This document shows, piece after piece, positions 1 to 7,405 of a DNA stretch of 19,757 nucleotides. The translations under genes were made by a program, and so were the position numbers. The first letter of the stretch is position 1. Each line of letters opens with the position of its first letter. The notes below the pieces were generated by a model. It made no database searches, was not told the DNA's origin, and saw nothing but the letters and a program-made list of their open reading frames with translations. Source of the DNA: an uncultured Bacilli bacterium (lineage in GTDB: Bacteria; Bacillota_I; Bacilli_A; RF39; UBA660); the NCBI GenBank assembly GCA_934095805.1, contig CAKOKV010000003.1, positions 1-19,757 of the forward strand, in the 5' to 3' direction.

Positions 1-515
1 TTTTCAAGAATAACATCTCTATCAATAGTGTCTCCTACTGAAAGATTCAACATTTTATTAACATATTCTTCTTTTTCACCAATACTATATATACAAGAAA
101 CACTTGATACAATAATAGTATCTCTTCTATCTATAATAGCCGCAACTGCTGCATGTCTAAGTTCATCAATCTCATCATTAATAGATGAATCCTTTTCTAT
201 ATATAAATCTTTACTTGGTACATAAGCTTCTGGTTGATAATAATCGTAATATGAAACAAAATATTCAACCTTATTCTCTGGAAATAACTCTTTAAATTCA
301 GCATATAATTGTCCAGCAAGTGTTTTATTATGAGCAAGTATTAATGTTGGCTTATTAGTTTCTGCGATAATATTAGCAATAGTAAATGTTTTACCAGTGC
401 CAGTAGCTCCAAGCAAAACTTGATTCTTTTTTCCTTCATTTAATCCATCTACAAGTTCCTTAATTGCTTCTGGTTGATCCCCACTAGGTTTATAGTTACT
501 TACAAGTTTAAACAT
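1..515 (-). CDS. uvrB: UvrB, excinuclease ABC subunit B (N-terminal part)
   Basis: This is the damage-verification helicase of nucleotide excision repair, which is loaded by UvrA and recruits UvrC. The 171 codons present show the UvrB hallmarks: an N-terminal [17 protein letters not shown] stretch, a Walker A GATGTGKT at residues 36-43, [16 protein letters not shown] at about 61-76, and the DNA-inserting beta-hairpin region [12 protein letters not shown] at 89-100. The reading frame runs off the left edge of the window, so the helicase C-terminal domain and the UvrC-binding tail are not visible. The ATG at 513-515 is preceded by AAGGGTGAT (519-527), which sets the start. The gene has its own promoter directly upstream, with a palindrome in the spacer. 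Identification is firm. Confidence 0.97.
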   Translation of the reverse strand, partial: MFKLVSNYKPSGDQPEAIKELVDGLNEGKKNQVLLGATGTGKTFTIANIIAETNKPTLILAHNKTLAGQLYAEFKELFPENKVEYFVSYYDYYQPEAYVPSKDLYIEKDSSINDEIDELRHAAVAAIIDRRDTIIVSSVSCIYSIGEKEEYVNKMLNLSVGDTIDRDVILE

Positions 516-560
516 AATATCACCCTTCACATATTATACTACTATTTTTCCCACAAATAC

Positions 561-589
561 AATATATATTACAAACTGTTGTTTGTCAA
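561..589 (-). promoter_or_regulatory. Sigma-A promoter of uvrB
   Basis: On the minus strand, TTGACA (584-589) is followed by a 17-base spacer and TATATT (561-566). The start codon lies about 45 bases downstream. The -35 box begins only 11 bases after the stop codon of the upstream gene, and no terminator hairpin lies between, so read-through from that gene is also possible. Confidence 0.75.
571..586. promoter_or_regulatory. 16-bp palindrome inside the uvrB promoter, LexA-box-like
   Basis: ACAAACTGTTGTTTGT is a perfect inverted repeat (ACAAAC, 4-base spacer, GTTTGT) sitting between the -10 and -35 boxes and overlapping the -35. The AAC-N4-GTT core has the geometry of the Bacillus LexA/DinR site (CGAAC-N4-GTTCG type), and uvrB is an SOS gene in Bacillus. 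The flanks differ from that consensus (AAAC rather than GAAC), so the LexA assignment is inference. Confidence 0.45.
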
Positions 590-599
590 TAATAAATAG

Positions 600-2432
600 T
601 TATAACATCTTACCAGTTAATGGATCAAGTGGTGTATTATATTTATCATATATTCTAGATACTTTTTCCATTTCAGTATTAACTAAATCCATACTATAAC
701 CTTCTGCTTGTCTAACATTTTTTATAATTTCCATTAATTGTTCTTTAGGAATTCTTTTAGCTTTAAACATATTTAACATTTCTACTTCACTTTTTCCTTC
801 AAACATATTACGAAAATCATAATTAAATATTTCTTTATCTCTCATTTCTTGAGGTAATGTACCATCTTTTGAAGATTCACTAGAATTAGAAACAGTCACA
901 ATTGCTCTATCTATAGATTTATCACTTACATCTTTATTTAAATATGATAAATCTCCTTTAAAAAAACTAATATCAGAATCATGGTCAAATACAGCTTTAT
1001 AATCACTAAATGGAATCATAAAATATCTATATAAATCAAGAGCTGTATAATCTTTATCAATAACTTCATTGCCTCTACTTTTTACACTATCCCATGTAGG
1101 ATCTAAAGCATAAATTCCTTTTATACCATACTTCTCATCTTCTACATAAGCCATTGATCTACTATGATAACCAAGTAATGTTTTATCATCGTCTTCATAA
1201 CAAGTAACACCAAACTCACCTATATTAATATTAGGATCTAATTCTCTAAATATTTCTTCAAGCATATTTGTATATCCAGCACAAACAATATGACCAGTCT
1301 TTATTATTTTAGTTGGATTTCTTGATTCATCAGTGTTAACTGGCGACTCATTATAACTAAATGTTTTTAATATATCATAAGCAAAAGCTAATTTTTCTAC
1401 TGGAGACAATGGATAATCATTAATAATATTTCTATACCATTTCATTGATTCAACAAGACTTCTAAAATCTTCCCAATTCGACATATTCATATATTTTTCC
1501 CTTACACTAAGAGAAACTTTTTCATTAAGTTTATCTAATCTAGAATAATCTCTATCTATATAATTAAATGGCTCTTTATAATTAATAGACAAATTCATAA
1601 TAATACTTTCTACTTTTAAACCCCTTTTAACAAAAAAATCATATAAATCATTTGCTATATCAACATTACTATCTTCAATATTAATATTAACTATTCCATC
1701 AATAATATTAAAAGAATATTTAGCATTATCACAATTTACTTCAACAAGTCTATCACAAGTTTGCATATCTTCATCAAAAGAATCAAATATCTTTTCAAGA
1801 CCCTGAATTGTTAATTTACCAGCTGTTACCTTAATATTTCTACTCTTTTCAGATTCTTTTGATGACATAAGTAAATCAAAATCAGGATTCAAAGACGGCA
1901 AATTACTTTGTTTCAATTTAATATTTTCATAAAAACCATAAGTTTCTCCATCTTTTTCTATTTTAATATATTTTGGATTATTTTTACTTTCAAAAGGAAA
2001 AAATCCCACTTCAACATTTTCTAAAGATGTTTGTTCTGAAAGAAAATCAAGTTCTTCAAGAGATAAAGAACCATAATTATTAATATTTAAACTTTTTAAA
2101 TTCGGTAATTCTTTTAAAAATTCAAAATTATCCTTTAAAAAAGTGCTCGGTAAAGAAAGTTCACTTACATTTCTAGATATATGTGATGTTAAACCTTCTT
2201 TAAATCTATCAAAATCATACAAATAAGTAACTATATCATTTTCACACTGAACATTGTATTGAGGAGTCTTTTCACCCTTTACATAACTCAAAATATTACT
2301 AGTCTCTATTCCTATTTTTTTTAATGTAAGCTTAGAATCACAACTTTCTACAAACTTATATATATCTTCAAAATTATTACTATCATAAAAACTTGAACTA
2401 AAATTCTTTTCTATTATCTCTTCAATTGTCAT
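600..2432 (-). CDS. LRR and transglutaminase-like domain protein, cytoplasmic
   Basis: A protein of 610 residues with no signal peptide or membrane segment. Numbering from the upstream ATG at 2444, residues 92-146 contain leucine-rich-repeat-like text (LPNLKSLNINNYGSLSLEEL). Residues 385-453 look like a transglutaminase/papain-like core: Cys in HIVCAGYTNML (C388), His in GYHSRSMAYV (H427) and Asp in YALDPTWDS (D448), spaced as in the Cys-His-Asp triad of that superfamily. The C-terminal 80 residues are helical and charged. I chose ATG 2432 because GGTGAG lies 4 bases upstream of it, while the ATG at 2444 has no SD. Bacterial members of the superfamily include proteases and peptide-crosslinking enzymes, so the substrate cannot be named. 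The gene sits between uvrB and an XRE regulator on the same strand. Confidence 0.7.
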   Translation of the reverse strand: MTIEEIIEKNFSSSFYDSNNFEDIYKFVESCDSKLTLKKIGIETSNILSYVKGEKTPQYNVQCENDIVTYLYDFDRFKEGLTSHISRNVSELSLPSTFLKDNFEFLKELPNLKSLNINNYGSLSLEELDFLSEQTSLENVEVGFFPFESKNNPKYIKIEKDGETYGFYENIKLKQSNLPSLNPDFDLLMSSKESEKSRNIKVTAGKLTIQGLEKIFDSFDEDMQTCDRLVEVNCDNAKYSFNIIDGIVNINIEDSNVDIANDLYDFFVKRGLKVESIIMNLSINYKEPFNYIDRDYSRLDKLNEKVSLSVREKYMNMSNWEDFRSLVESMKWYRNIINDYPLSPVEKLAFAYDILKTFSYNESPVNTDESRNPTKIIKTGHIVCAGYTNMLEEIFRELDPNINIGEFGVTCYEDDDKTLLGYHSRSMAYVEDEKYGIKGIYALDPTWDSVKSRGNEVIDKDYTALDLYRYFMIPFSDYKAVFDHDSDISFFKGDLSYLNKDVSDKSIDRAIVTVSNSSESSKDGTLPQEMRDKEIFNYDFRNMFEGKSEVEMLNMFKAKRIPKEQLMEIIKNVRQAEGYSMDLVNTEMEKVSRIYDKYNTPLDPLTGKML

Positions 2433-2462
2433 ATATCTCACCATATTAATTTTAACATAAAA

Positions 2463-2491
2463 AAAGTAAACTTCATATATAAGTTTACTTT
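2463..2491 (-). terminator. Intrinsic terminator after the XRE-regulator gene
   Basis: An 11-bp perfect stem (2463-2473 with 2481-2491) with a 7-base loop is followed on the minus strand by a run of T. The stop codon of the regulator gene (2485-2487) lies inside the stem. Confidence 0.8.
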
Positions 2492-3171
2492 GGACAACTA
2501 GTAAGAGTTAAAGGTATTTTATAAGTAATAGTTTTACCATCTTTACTTGCTAATATTTCTATATATAAATCATTACTACTAAAGGTTTTACAACTAGATT
2601 CATAATTATCAACTGCAAATTCCAATTCACTTAAATAATCGTCTAATGTAATTGATTTCTTACTTTCACTCTTATATTCATCTATCTTCTTAATAATATT
2701 ATTATGACTTTCATATAAAGTGCCACTAATAGAGTCATATAAAACTTTATCTTCTTTACCACAATATTTAATATTAGATACATATATAGATGATTTATCT
2801 TTATTATAAGATATGCTTCCTTTAATAGTAAAATCATCACATGTAGTAGTTAATGTTTTAAATTCAAAATCTTCATTATGAGTAAATATTATAATAAGTA
2901 AAATTATAAATAAAACTATAACAAAACCAATAATAAAATAATATGATTTTACTTTTTTCTTATTTTCTTCTCCATCAAGTAAATCATTTATATCAATATT
3001 AAAATCTTTACTCATTTGTTTAAGTATAGATATATCAGGAATATTCTTACCATTTTCCCATTTACTAACAGCTTGATAAGTAACATTATATTTATTAGCT
3101 AAGTCAGCTTGTGTTAAATTATTATTTTTTCTAAGTTCTCTAATAAATTTTCCAATCTTTTCTTGATTCAT
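2485..3171 (-). CDS. XRE-family transcriptional regulator with one transmembrane segment
   Basis: 228 residues. Residues 5-62 form an XRE/HTH_3 DNA-binding domain: IGKFIRELRKNNNLTQADLA, then the recognition helix in VTYQAVSKWENGKNIPDI. A short linker (EENKKKVK) leads to a hydrophobic span at about 77-97, and residues 98-228 should lie outside the membrane. That outer domain carries several cysteines (TTCDD, KYCGK, SSCK, TSCPK) that could form disulfides. The layout suggests a membrane-bound DNA-binding protein that senses an external signal; the signal and targets are unknown. AAGGAG (3177-3182) sits 5 bases before the ATG. The gene is a separate unit with its own terminator. Confidence 0.88.
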   Translation of the reverse strand: MNQEKIGKFIRELRKNNNLTQADLANKYNVTYQAVSKWENGKNIPDISILKQMSKDFNIDINDLLDGEENKKKVKSYYFIIGFVIVLFIILLIIIFTHNEDFEFKTLTTTCDDFTIKGSISYNKDKSSIYVSNIKYCGKEDKVLYDSISGTLYESHNNIIKKIDEYKSESKKSITLDDYLSELEFAVDNYESSCKTFSSNDLYIEILASKDGKTITYKIPLTLTSCPK

Positions 3172-3188
3172 ATTTACTCCTTAAAAAT

Positions 3189-3197
3189 ATTATAACA
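3189..3197 (-). promoter_or_regulatory. Possible extended -10 promoter of the XRE-regulator gene
   Basis: TGTTATAAT on the minus strand matches TGN-TATAAT. No convincing -35 lies 16-18 bases upstream. Transcription would start very near the SD at 3177-3182, leaving a short leader, which lowers confidence. Confidence 0.35.
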
Positions 3198-3202
3198 TAA
3201 AA

Positions 3203-3222
3203 AGAAATACTTTCGTATTTCT
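3203..3222 (-). terminator. Intrinsic terminator ending the J-domain/repeat-protein operon
   Basis: An 8-bp stem (AGAAATAC with GTATTTCT) carries a GAAA tetraloop on the minus-strand RNA, followed by T-rich sequence. It overlaps the TAG stop (3221-3223) of the preceding 90-codon gene. Confidence 0.75.
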
Positions 3223-3493
3223 AATTTAATTCATCTAAAAGTTCAATATTATTTTCTATTTCATCTATGTAATTATTACCTATTTTATTAATAAGATTAT
3301 TTATTTTATTAATAAATTCATCATTAGAACAAATAAATATCATAACTTGTCTTTCAAATATATCTTCTACATCTTCAAAACCAAGTTGATAAAAATAATA
3401 TATATTTTTTATTACATCATCTTTATTATATATTATTTCAGAAAGTATATCATTTCCATATATTTCTCTTATTTTATCATAATCAATATTCAT
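3221..3493 (-). CDS. Small mTERF-like helical protein, function unknown
   Basis: 90 residues, rich in Ile, Asn, Asp and Glu. Residues 26-72 read like one to two mTERF-type modules: NIYYFYQLGFEDVEDIF, then ICSNDEFINKINNLI, then KIG, i.e. helix, 'lGf..dv..i', helix. The resemblance is from memory of that repeat and is weak for such a short protein. It is the last gene of the operon. Its SD GGAG is shared with the stop codon of the upstream gene (GGAGTAA, then ATT, then ATG), so it is probably translationally coupled to the 11-repeat protein. It has no signal peptide and is presumably cytoplasmic. Confidence 0.65.
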   Translation of the reverse strand: MNIDYDKIREIYGNDILSEIIYNKDDVIKNIYYFYQLGFEDVEDIFERQVMIFICSNDEFINKINNLINKIGNNYIDEIENNIELLDELN

Positions 3494-3496
3494 AAT

Positions 3497-5137
3497 TTAC
3501 TCCGTACTCTTTTTTAATTGTTTTTGATTATTTTTTAACTTTTCATAATTTCTTCTTGTTTTACCAAATATAATATTAAATTTACCATTAACTATTAAAT
3601 CTTCACCAATAGATTCTATATATTCTTTTCTTTCAATTATTTCTTCTAATCTTAAGCTAAGTATTGATGAACTATTAATTACATATGGAAGTAAACCTTC
3701 TTTTTTTAAATATGGTAAAACAGTTTTTAAATAGCTTACCCTTTTACTTATTATTAAATCTGTAACATATTCTATGCCATAATTATCTTTTACATAATCA
3801 ATTGATTCTAGTATAAATTTAGATTTCATAACAAACATACTTCCACTAATTTTTAGATTATATTGTTTACATATTTCTAATATTTGTTTCACTTCACTAG
3901 GTTTCTTACAAAACATACTATCTATCGGTGAAACATTAAACTGATTACATATTTCTACAATATCTTTTACTTCTTTTGCTGTTCTTTGGAATATTGTTCC
4001 CTTTAGTTTAATCCCATATTTTCTACATACAACTATTAAATCTAATATTTCTTCTTTAGTTCTTCTAAATATATTACCTTCAGGCTTAATTCCATTATTT
4101 TTACATAAATCAATAACACTGATTATATCTTCAATAGGTCTTTGTATTAAAATACCTTTAAGTTCAATATTATTTTCTTTACATAAATAAATTACTTTTT
4201 CTAAACTATCAACAGATGCTTGAAAAACTGCTCCTTCTGGCTCTATATCATATTTTCTACATAACAAGATTATTTTTTCTACTTCACTTGAACTACCTAA
4301 AAAAACAGTACTTGTTACTTTAACATTATATTTTTTACAAATATCAATAGTTCTTTGAATTTCAGCTGAAGTTTTTGAAAAAACACTTCCTTTTGGTTTA
4401 ATATTATGTTCTTTACATAAATTAATAATCTTTTCAATTTCTAAAGGACTTCTTAAAAATATCGTACCTCTTGGTTCTATACTATTTTCTTTACATATTT
4501 CAAATATTTTCTCAAGTTCTTTTGCATTTCTTAAAAACATAGTGCCTTCAGGTTTAATACCATATTTTTTACAAGTAATAACTATATCTTCTAAATCTCT
4601 AGGTGATGATTTAAAAACACTTCTAACAATATTAATACCATTTTCTCTACATATAAGTATATCCTTTTCAATATCATTAACACTTAAAGAAGATATAGCA
4701 GCAGATATTATTAATCCTTCATCATCAAGCATACCCTCTATTGCCTTAATTCTATCAACTGGCACTCTTAATATAGATGTTATTTTACTTAAACACTTTT
4801 TACCATATTTATTTAAAACATATTCATAAGTTTTCTTTAATTCATTAGGATCAACTCCTAACATATGAAGAGTTGAAACAACATCTTTATTTTTAATAAC
4901 AGAATTCTTTAAAAAGTTATAATTTTCTTTAACACTAAATAAATCAGAATATAAAATACTAGGACATTTTTCAATATTTCTAGCTGAAACATTAAGCTCG
5001 CCTATTAAATAATCAAGCATATTTTTAATATCAAAATATTCACCTCTTGATAATATTTTTTGATTATTCTTTAATACCTTTTTAGGATCAACTCCATATT
5101 CATTTAACAACTCACTTAAATCAACCGCATCAATCAT
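3497..5137 (-). CDS. Solenoid protein with 11 tandem 26-residue repeats, mTERF-like flanks
   Basis: 546 residues with no signal peptide or membrane segment. Residues 1-162 form an N-terminal helical domain with mTERF-like phrases (LNVSARNIEKCPSIL, VVSTLHMLGVDPNELKKTYE). Residues 163-448 are 11 head-to-tail repeats of exactly 26 residues with no insertion or deletion. Repeat positions conserved are Cys1, Lys/Arg2-3, Ile/Val6, Gly10, Phe13, Glu19, Ile/Leu/Val20 and the hydrophobic residues 23-26. Residues 449-546 are a C-terminal cap with NSSSIL and a basic GKTRRNYEKLKNNQKQLK tail. It is a paralogue of the next upstream gene: both caps are the same length and only repeat number differs. I do not know a named family for the repeat. 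A helical, possibly nucleic-acid-binding solenoid is inference. Confidence 0.8.
   Translation of the reverse strand: MIDAVDLSELLNEYGVDPKKVLKNNQKILSRGEYFDIKNMLDYLIGELNVSARNIEKCPSILYSDLFSVKENYNFLKNSVIKNKDVVSTLHMLGVDPNELKKTYEYVLNKYGKKCLSKITSILRVPVDRIKAIEGMLDDEGLIISAAISSLSVNDIEKDILICRENGINIVRSVFKSSPRDLEDIVITCKKYGIKPEGTMFLRNAKELEKIFEICKENSIEPRGTIFLRSPLEIEKIINLCKEHNIKPKGSVFSKTSAEIQRTIDICKKYNVKVTSTVFLGSSSEVEKIILLCRKYDIEPEGAVFQASVDSLEKVIYLCKENNIELKGILIQRPIEDIISVIDLCKNNGIKPEGNIFRRTKEEILDLIVVCRKYGIKLKGTIFQRTAKEVKDIVEICNQFNVSPIDSMFCKKPSEVKQILEICKQYNLKISGSMFVMKSKFILESIDYVKDNYGIEYVTDLIISKRVSYLKTVLPYLKKEGLLPYVINSSSILSLRLEEIIERKEYIESIGEDLIVNGKFNIIFGKTRRNYEKLKNNQKQLKKSTE
3511..3643 (-). repeat. 133-bp block identical to 5155-5287
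   Basis: Every base of 3511-3643 matches 5155-5287 (offset 1644). The block encodes the last ~44 residues of the 11-repeat protein. Identity ends sharply at both edges; upstream coding sequence of the two paralogues is clearly diverged. Confidence 0.95.
3794..4651 (-). repeat. Tandem array of 11 coding units of 78 bp
   Basis: These are the DNA units for residues 163-448 of the 11-repeat protein: 858 bp = 11 x 78. Units keep frame and length exactly but have diverged in sequence, so they are old protein repeats and not a recent microsatellite-like expansion. Residues at unit position 14, in order, are K, L, L, S, L, Q, Q, R, Q, C, V. Confidence 0.92.
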
Positions 5138-5140
5138 AAC

Positions 5141-7405
5141 TTACTCCATATTCATTTTTAATTGTTTTTGATTATTTTTTAACTTTTCATAATTTCTTCT
5201 TGTTTTACCAAATATAATATTAAATTTACCATTAACTATTAAATCTTCACCAATAGATTCTATATATTCTTTTCTTTCAATTATTTCATCTAATCTTAAA
5301 TCTAATATTGATGAACTATTTATAATATAAGGAAGCAATCCTTCTTTTTCAAGATAAGGTAAAACTACTTTAAGATGTTCAACATTCTTACTTAATATTA
5401 AACTTGTTAAATATTGTTCTCCATAAGTATTTTTAACATAATCAATTGTTTTAGATAACTTTGAAGGTTTAACTTTAAATATACTACCAGAAATTTCTAT
5501 ATTGTTTTCCCTACACAATCTTAAAGTTTCTTCAAGTTCACTAGCAGTTCTTCTAAAAACAGAACCTTCTTTCTTTAAACCATATTTCTCACATACTTTA
5601 ATTGTATCTTCTAAATCTTTTGATGATCTTTGAAATACTACCCCATATGGAACAACTCCATATCTATCACATATTTCTTTTATTCTTATTACTTCATCAC
5701 ATGTTTTATCAAATATAGTTCCCTCTAATTTAATTCCAAATTCATTAGTTATAGAAATTAATCTTCTTAATTTATCTGGAGAACATTTAAAAGTATTTCC
5801 TTCTGGTTTAATTCCATTTTCTCTACATATATCCAATAATTCTAAAATCTCATCCTCAGTTCTTTTAAATATCATTCCTTGTGGTTTTAAATTATATTTA
5901 GCACACAATAATAATATATTTTCAAGTTCAGGAGCAGTTTTTAAAAATACTGAACCTTCCGCTTTAATACCATATTTTTTACAAACTTCAATAATATCAA
6001 CTATTTCATCTTTAGTTCGTAAAAATATCATTCCTTCTGGCTTTATTCCTACATTTTTACATAATTCAAAAATACCTTCTACTTCTTCTGGAGTTCTTCT
6101 AAATACCATTCCGTCCGCAACAACACCATACTTATCACAAATAGACTTTATTGAAGATATTTCATCTTTAGTTCTTAAGAATATATCACCTTCACATTTT
6201 ATACCAAGTTTTCTACATAATAATATTACTTGTTCTAAATCACGAGGTTTCTTTAAGAAAACAGTTCCTCCAACATTAACACCATATTTATCACAAATTT
6301 GTTTCATAGATTTTATTTCATCAAATTTTCTTTGAAATATCGTACCCTCAGGTTTAATACCATTATCAAGACAATAAATAACTATATCTTCAAGTTCACT
6401 AGCCTTTCTAAGTAAAACATTCTTAGTCATTCTAATATTATATTTTTTACAAACAGAAACTATTTTCTCTATTTCATCAGCTGTTTTATAAAAAGCAATA
6501 CCTACTGGTTTAATACCATATTTTAAACAAGTATTAATTATTTCTTCTATTTCAACAGCTGGTCTTCTATAAACATTACCATTAGGTTTTATACCATACT
6601 TATCACATAATAATTTAATCTCTTCTATTTCAGAAGCTTCTCTTTGAAATACAGAACCAGTTATTTTAATTCCATGTTTCTTACATACATCTATAATTTC
6701 ACTAACAGAATCAGCAGATCTTAAAAATATGTTTCCTTCTGGTTTTACCCTGTTTTTTCTACACATAATTATTATTTTCTCTACTTCATCTGCAGTTCTT
6801 TGAAATACTGTTCCCTCTGGTTTTATTTCATACTTTTTACATACATTAATAATATCTTGAATTTCATTTTCTTTTTTTCTAAATATTATTCCTCTTAAAG
6901 GTATTCCATTTTTATTACACAAATCAATAGTTTTCTTCATTTCATCTATACTTAAACTAGAAATAGATGCTGATAAAACTAATGACTTATCATCAAGTAA
7001 CTCTTCAACTTTCTTAATTCTTCCGACAGATATTTTTAATACAGAAGCTGTTTTTTTAACAAGCTTAATACTATAGTTTTCTCTTAAATATTCAAAAGTT
7101 CTTTTTAATTCATCAGAATCAGTATTTAATATATGTAAAGTTCTTATTATTTCAAAAGGTTTAAAACCATTATCAATTAAATATTTATAATTTTCTCTTA
7201 AATTATTAACACCATAATACAATACACTAGGAGTTTTTAAAATATTTCTAGGTGACACAGAAAGTTCATCTATTAAGAAATCTAATGCTAAAACCACATC
7301 ATCATACTTACATCTAGCTACAACTTTCGGATTATTTTTAATAAATGTTTTACCATCTATACCATATCTATTTAATAATTTTTCTAACATTAATTCATTT
7401 GTCAT
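5141..7405 (-). CDS. Solenoid protein with 19 tandem 26-residue repeats, mTERF-like flanks
   Basis: 754 residues, cytoplasmic by lack of signal or membrane segments. Residues 1-162 form a helical N-terminal domain (ELSVSPRNILKTPSVLYYG is mTERF-like). Residues 163-656 are 19 uninterrupted 26-residue repeats, and 657-754 a C-terminal cap. Cys1 is present in 18 of 19 units (Thr in unit 16), Gly10 in 18, and Phe13 in nearly all. A helix about 15 residues long (positions 16-26 into 1-4) alternates with a GIKPEG turn and an I/V-F-x-R/K stretch. The protein is exactly 208 residues (8 units) longer than its downstream paralogue. Its ATG overlaps the stop of the J-domain gene by one base (TAATG), and its own stop lies in the SD of the next gene (GGAGTAA, GTT, ATG). 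Function unknown; a scaffold or nucleic-acid-binding role is inference. Confidence 0.82.
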   Translation of the reverse strand: MTNELMLEKLLNRYGIDGKTFIKNNPKVVARCKYDDVVLALDFLIDELSVSPRNILKTPSVLYYGVNNLRENYKYLIDNGFKPFEIIRTLHILNTDSDELKRTFEYLRENYSIKLVKKTASVLKISVGRIKKVEELLDDKSLVLSASISSLSIDEMKKTIDLCNKNGIPLRGIIFRKKENEIQDIINVCKKYEIKPEGTVFQRTADEVEKIIIMCRKNRVKPEGNIFLRSADSVSEIIDVCKKHGIKITGSVFQREASEIEEIKLLCDKYGIKPNGNVYRRPAVEIEEIINTCLKYGIKPVGIAFYKTADEIEKIVSVCKKYNIRMTKNVLLRKASELEDIVIYCLDNGIKPEGTIFQRKFDEIKSMKQICDKYGVNVGGTVFLKKPRDLEQVILLCRKLGIKCEGDIFLRTKDEISSIKSICDKYGVVADGMVFRRTPEEVEGIFELCKNVGIKPEGMIFLRTKDEIVDIIEVCKKYGIKAEGSVFLKTAPELENILLLCAKYNLKPQGMIFKRTEDEILELLDICRENGIKPEGNTFKCSPDKLRRLISITNEFGIKLEGTIFDKTCDEVIRIKEICDRYGVVPYGVVFQRSSKDLEDTIKVCEKYGLKKEGSVFRRTASELEETLRLCRENNIEISGSIFKVKPSKLSKTIDYVKNTYGEQYLTSLILSKNVEHLKVVLPYLEKEGLLPYIINSSSILDLRLDEIIERKEYIESIGEDLIVNGKFNIIFGKTRRNYEKLKNNQKQLKMNME
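5155..5287 (-). repeat. 133-bp block identical to 3511-3643
   Basis: This is the second copy of the perfect 133-bp identity, encoding the C-terminal cap end of the 19-repeat protein. The first mismatches are at 5154 and 5288. Confidence 0.95.
5438..6919 (-). repeat. Tandem array of 19 coding units of 78 bp
   Basis: These are the DNA units for residues 163-656 of the 19-repeat protein: 1482 bp = 19 x 78, with no phase shift. Residues at unit position 14 (between Phe13 and the basic residue 15) are, in order, R, Q, L, Q, R, Y, L, Q, L, L, R, L, L, K, K, D, Q, R, K. Confidence 0.93.

Noticed and set aside
28..225. Plus-strand open frame of 65 codons
   Set aside because: It lies antisense inside the firmly identified uvrB and has no SD.
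4542..4829. Plus-strand open frame of 95 codons
   Set aside because: It is antisense to the 11-repeat protein; a hydrophobic Ile/Ser/Leu product is what such AT-rich antisense gives.
3794..6919. Regular 78-bp periodicity as a CRISPR-like or satellite array
   Set aside because: Units are diverged, in frame, and encode a conserved 26-residue motif; there are no identical repeats with unique spacers.
3497..7405. Naming the repeat proteins PPR, TPR, TALE or plain mTERF
   Set aside because: The unit length of exactly 26 and the motif do not fit PPR, TPR or TALE; mTERF likeness is confined mainly to the caps.
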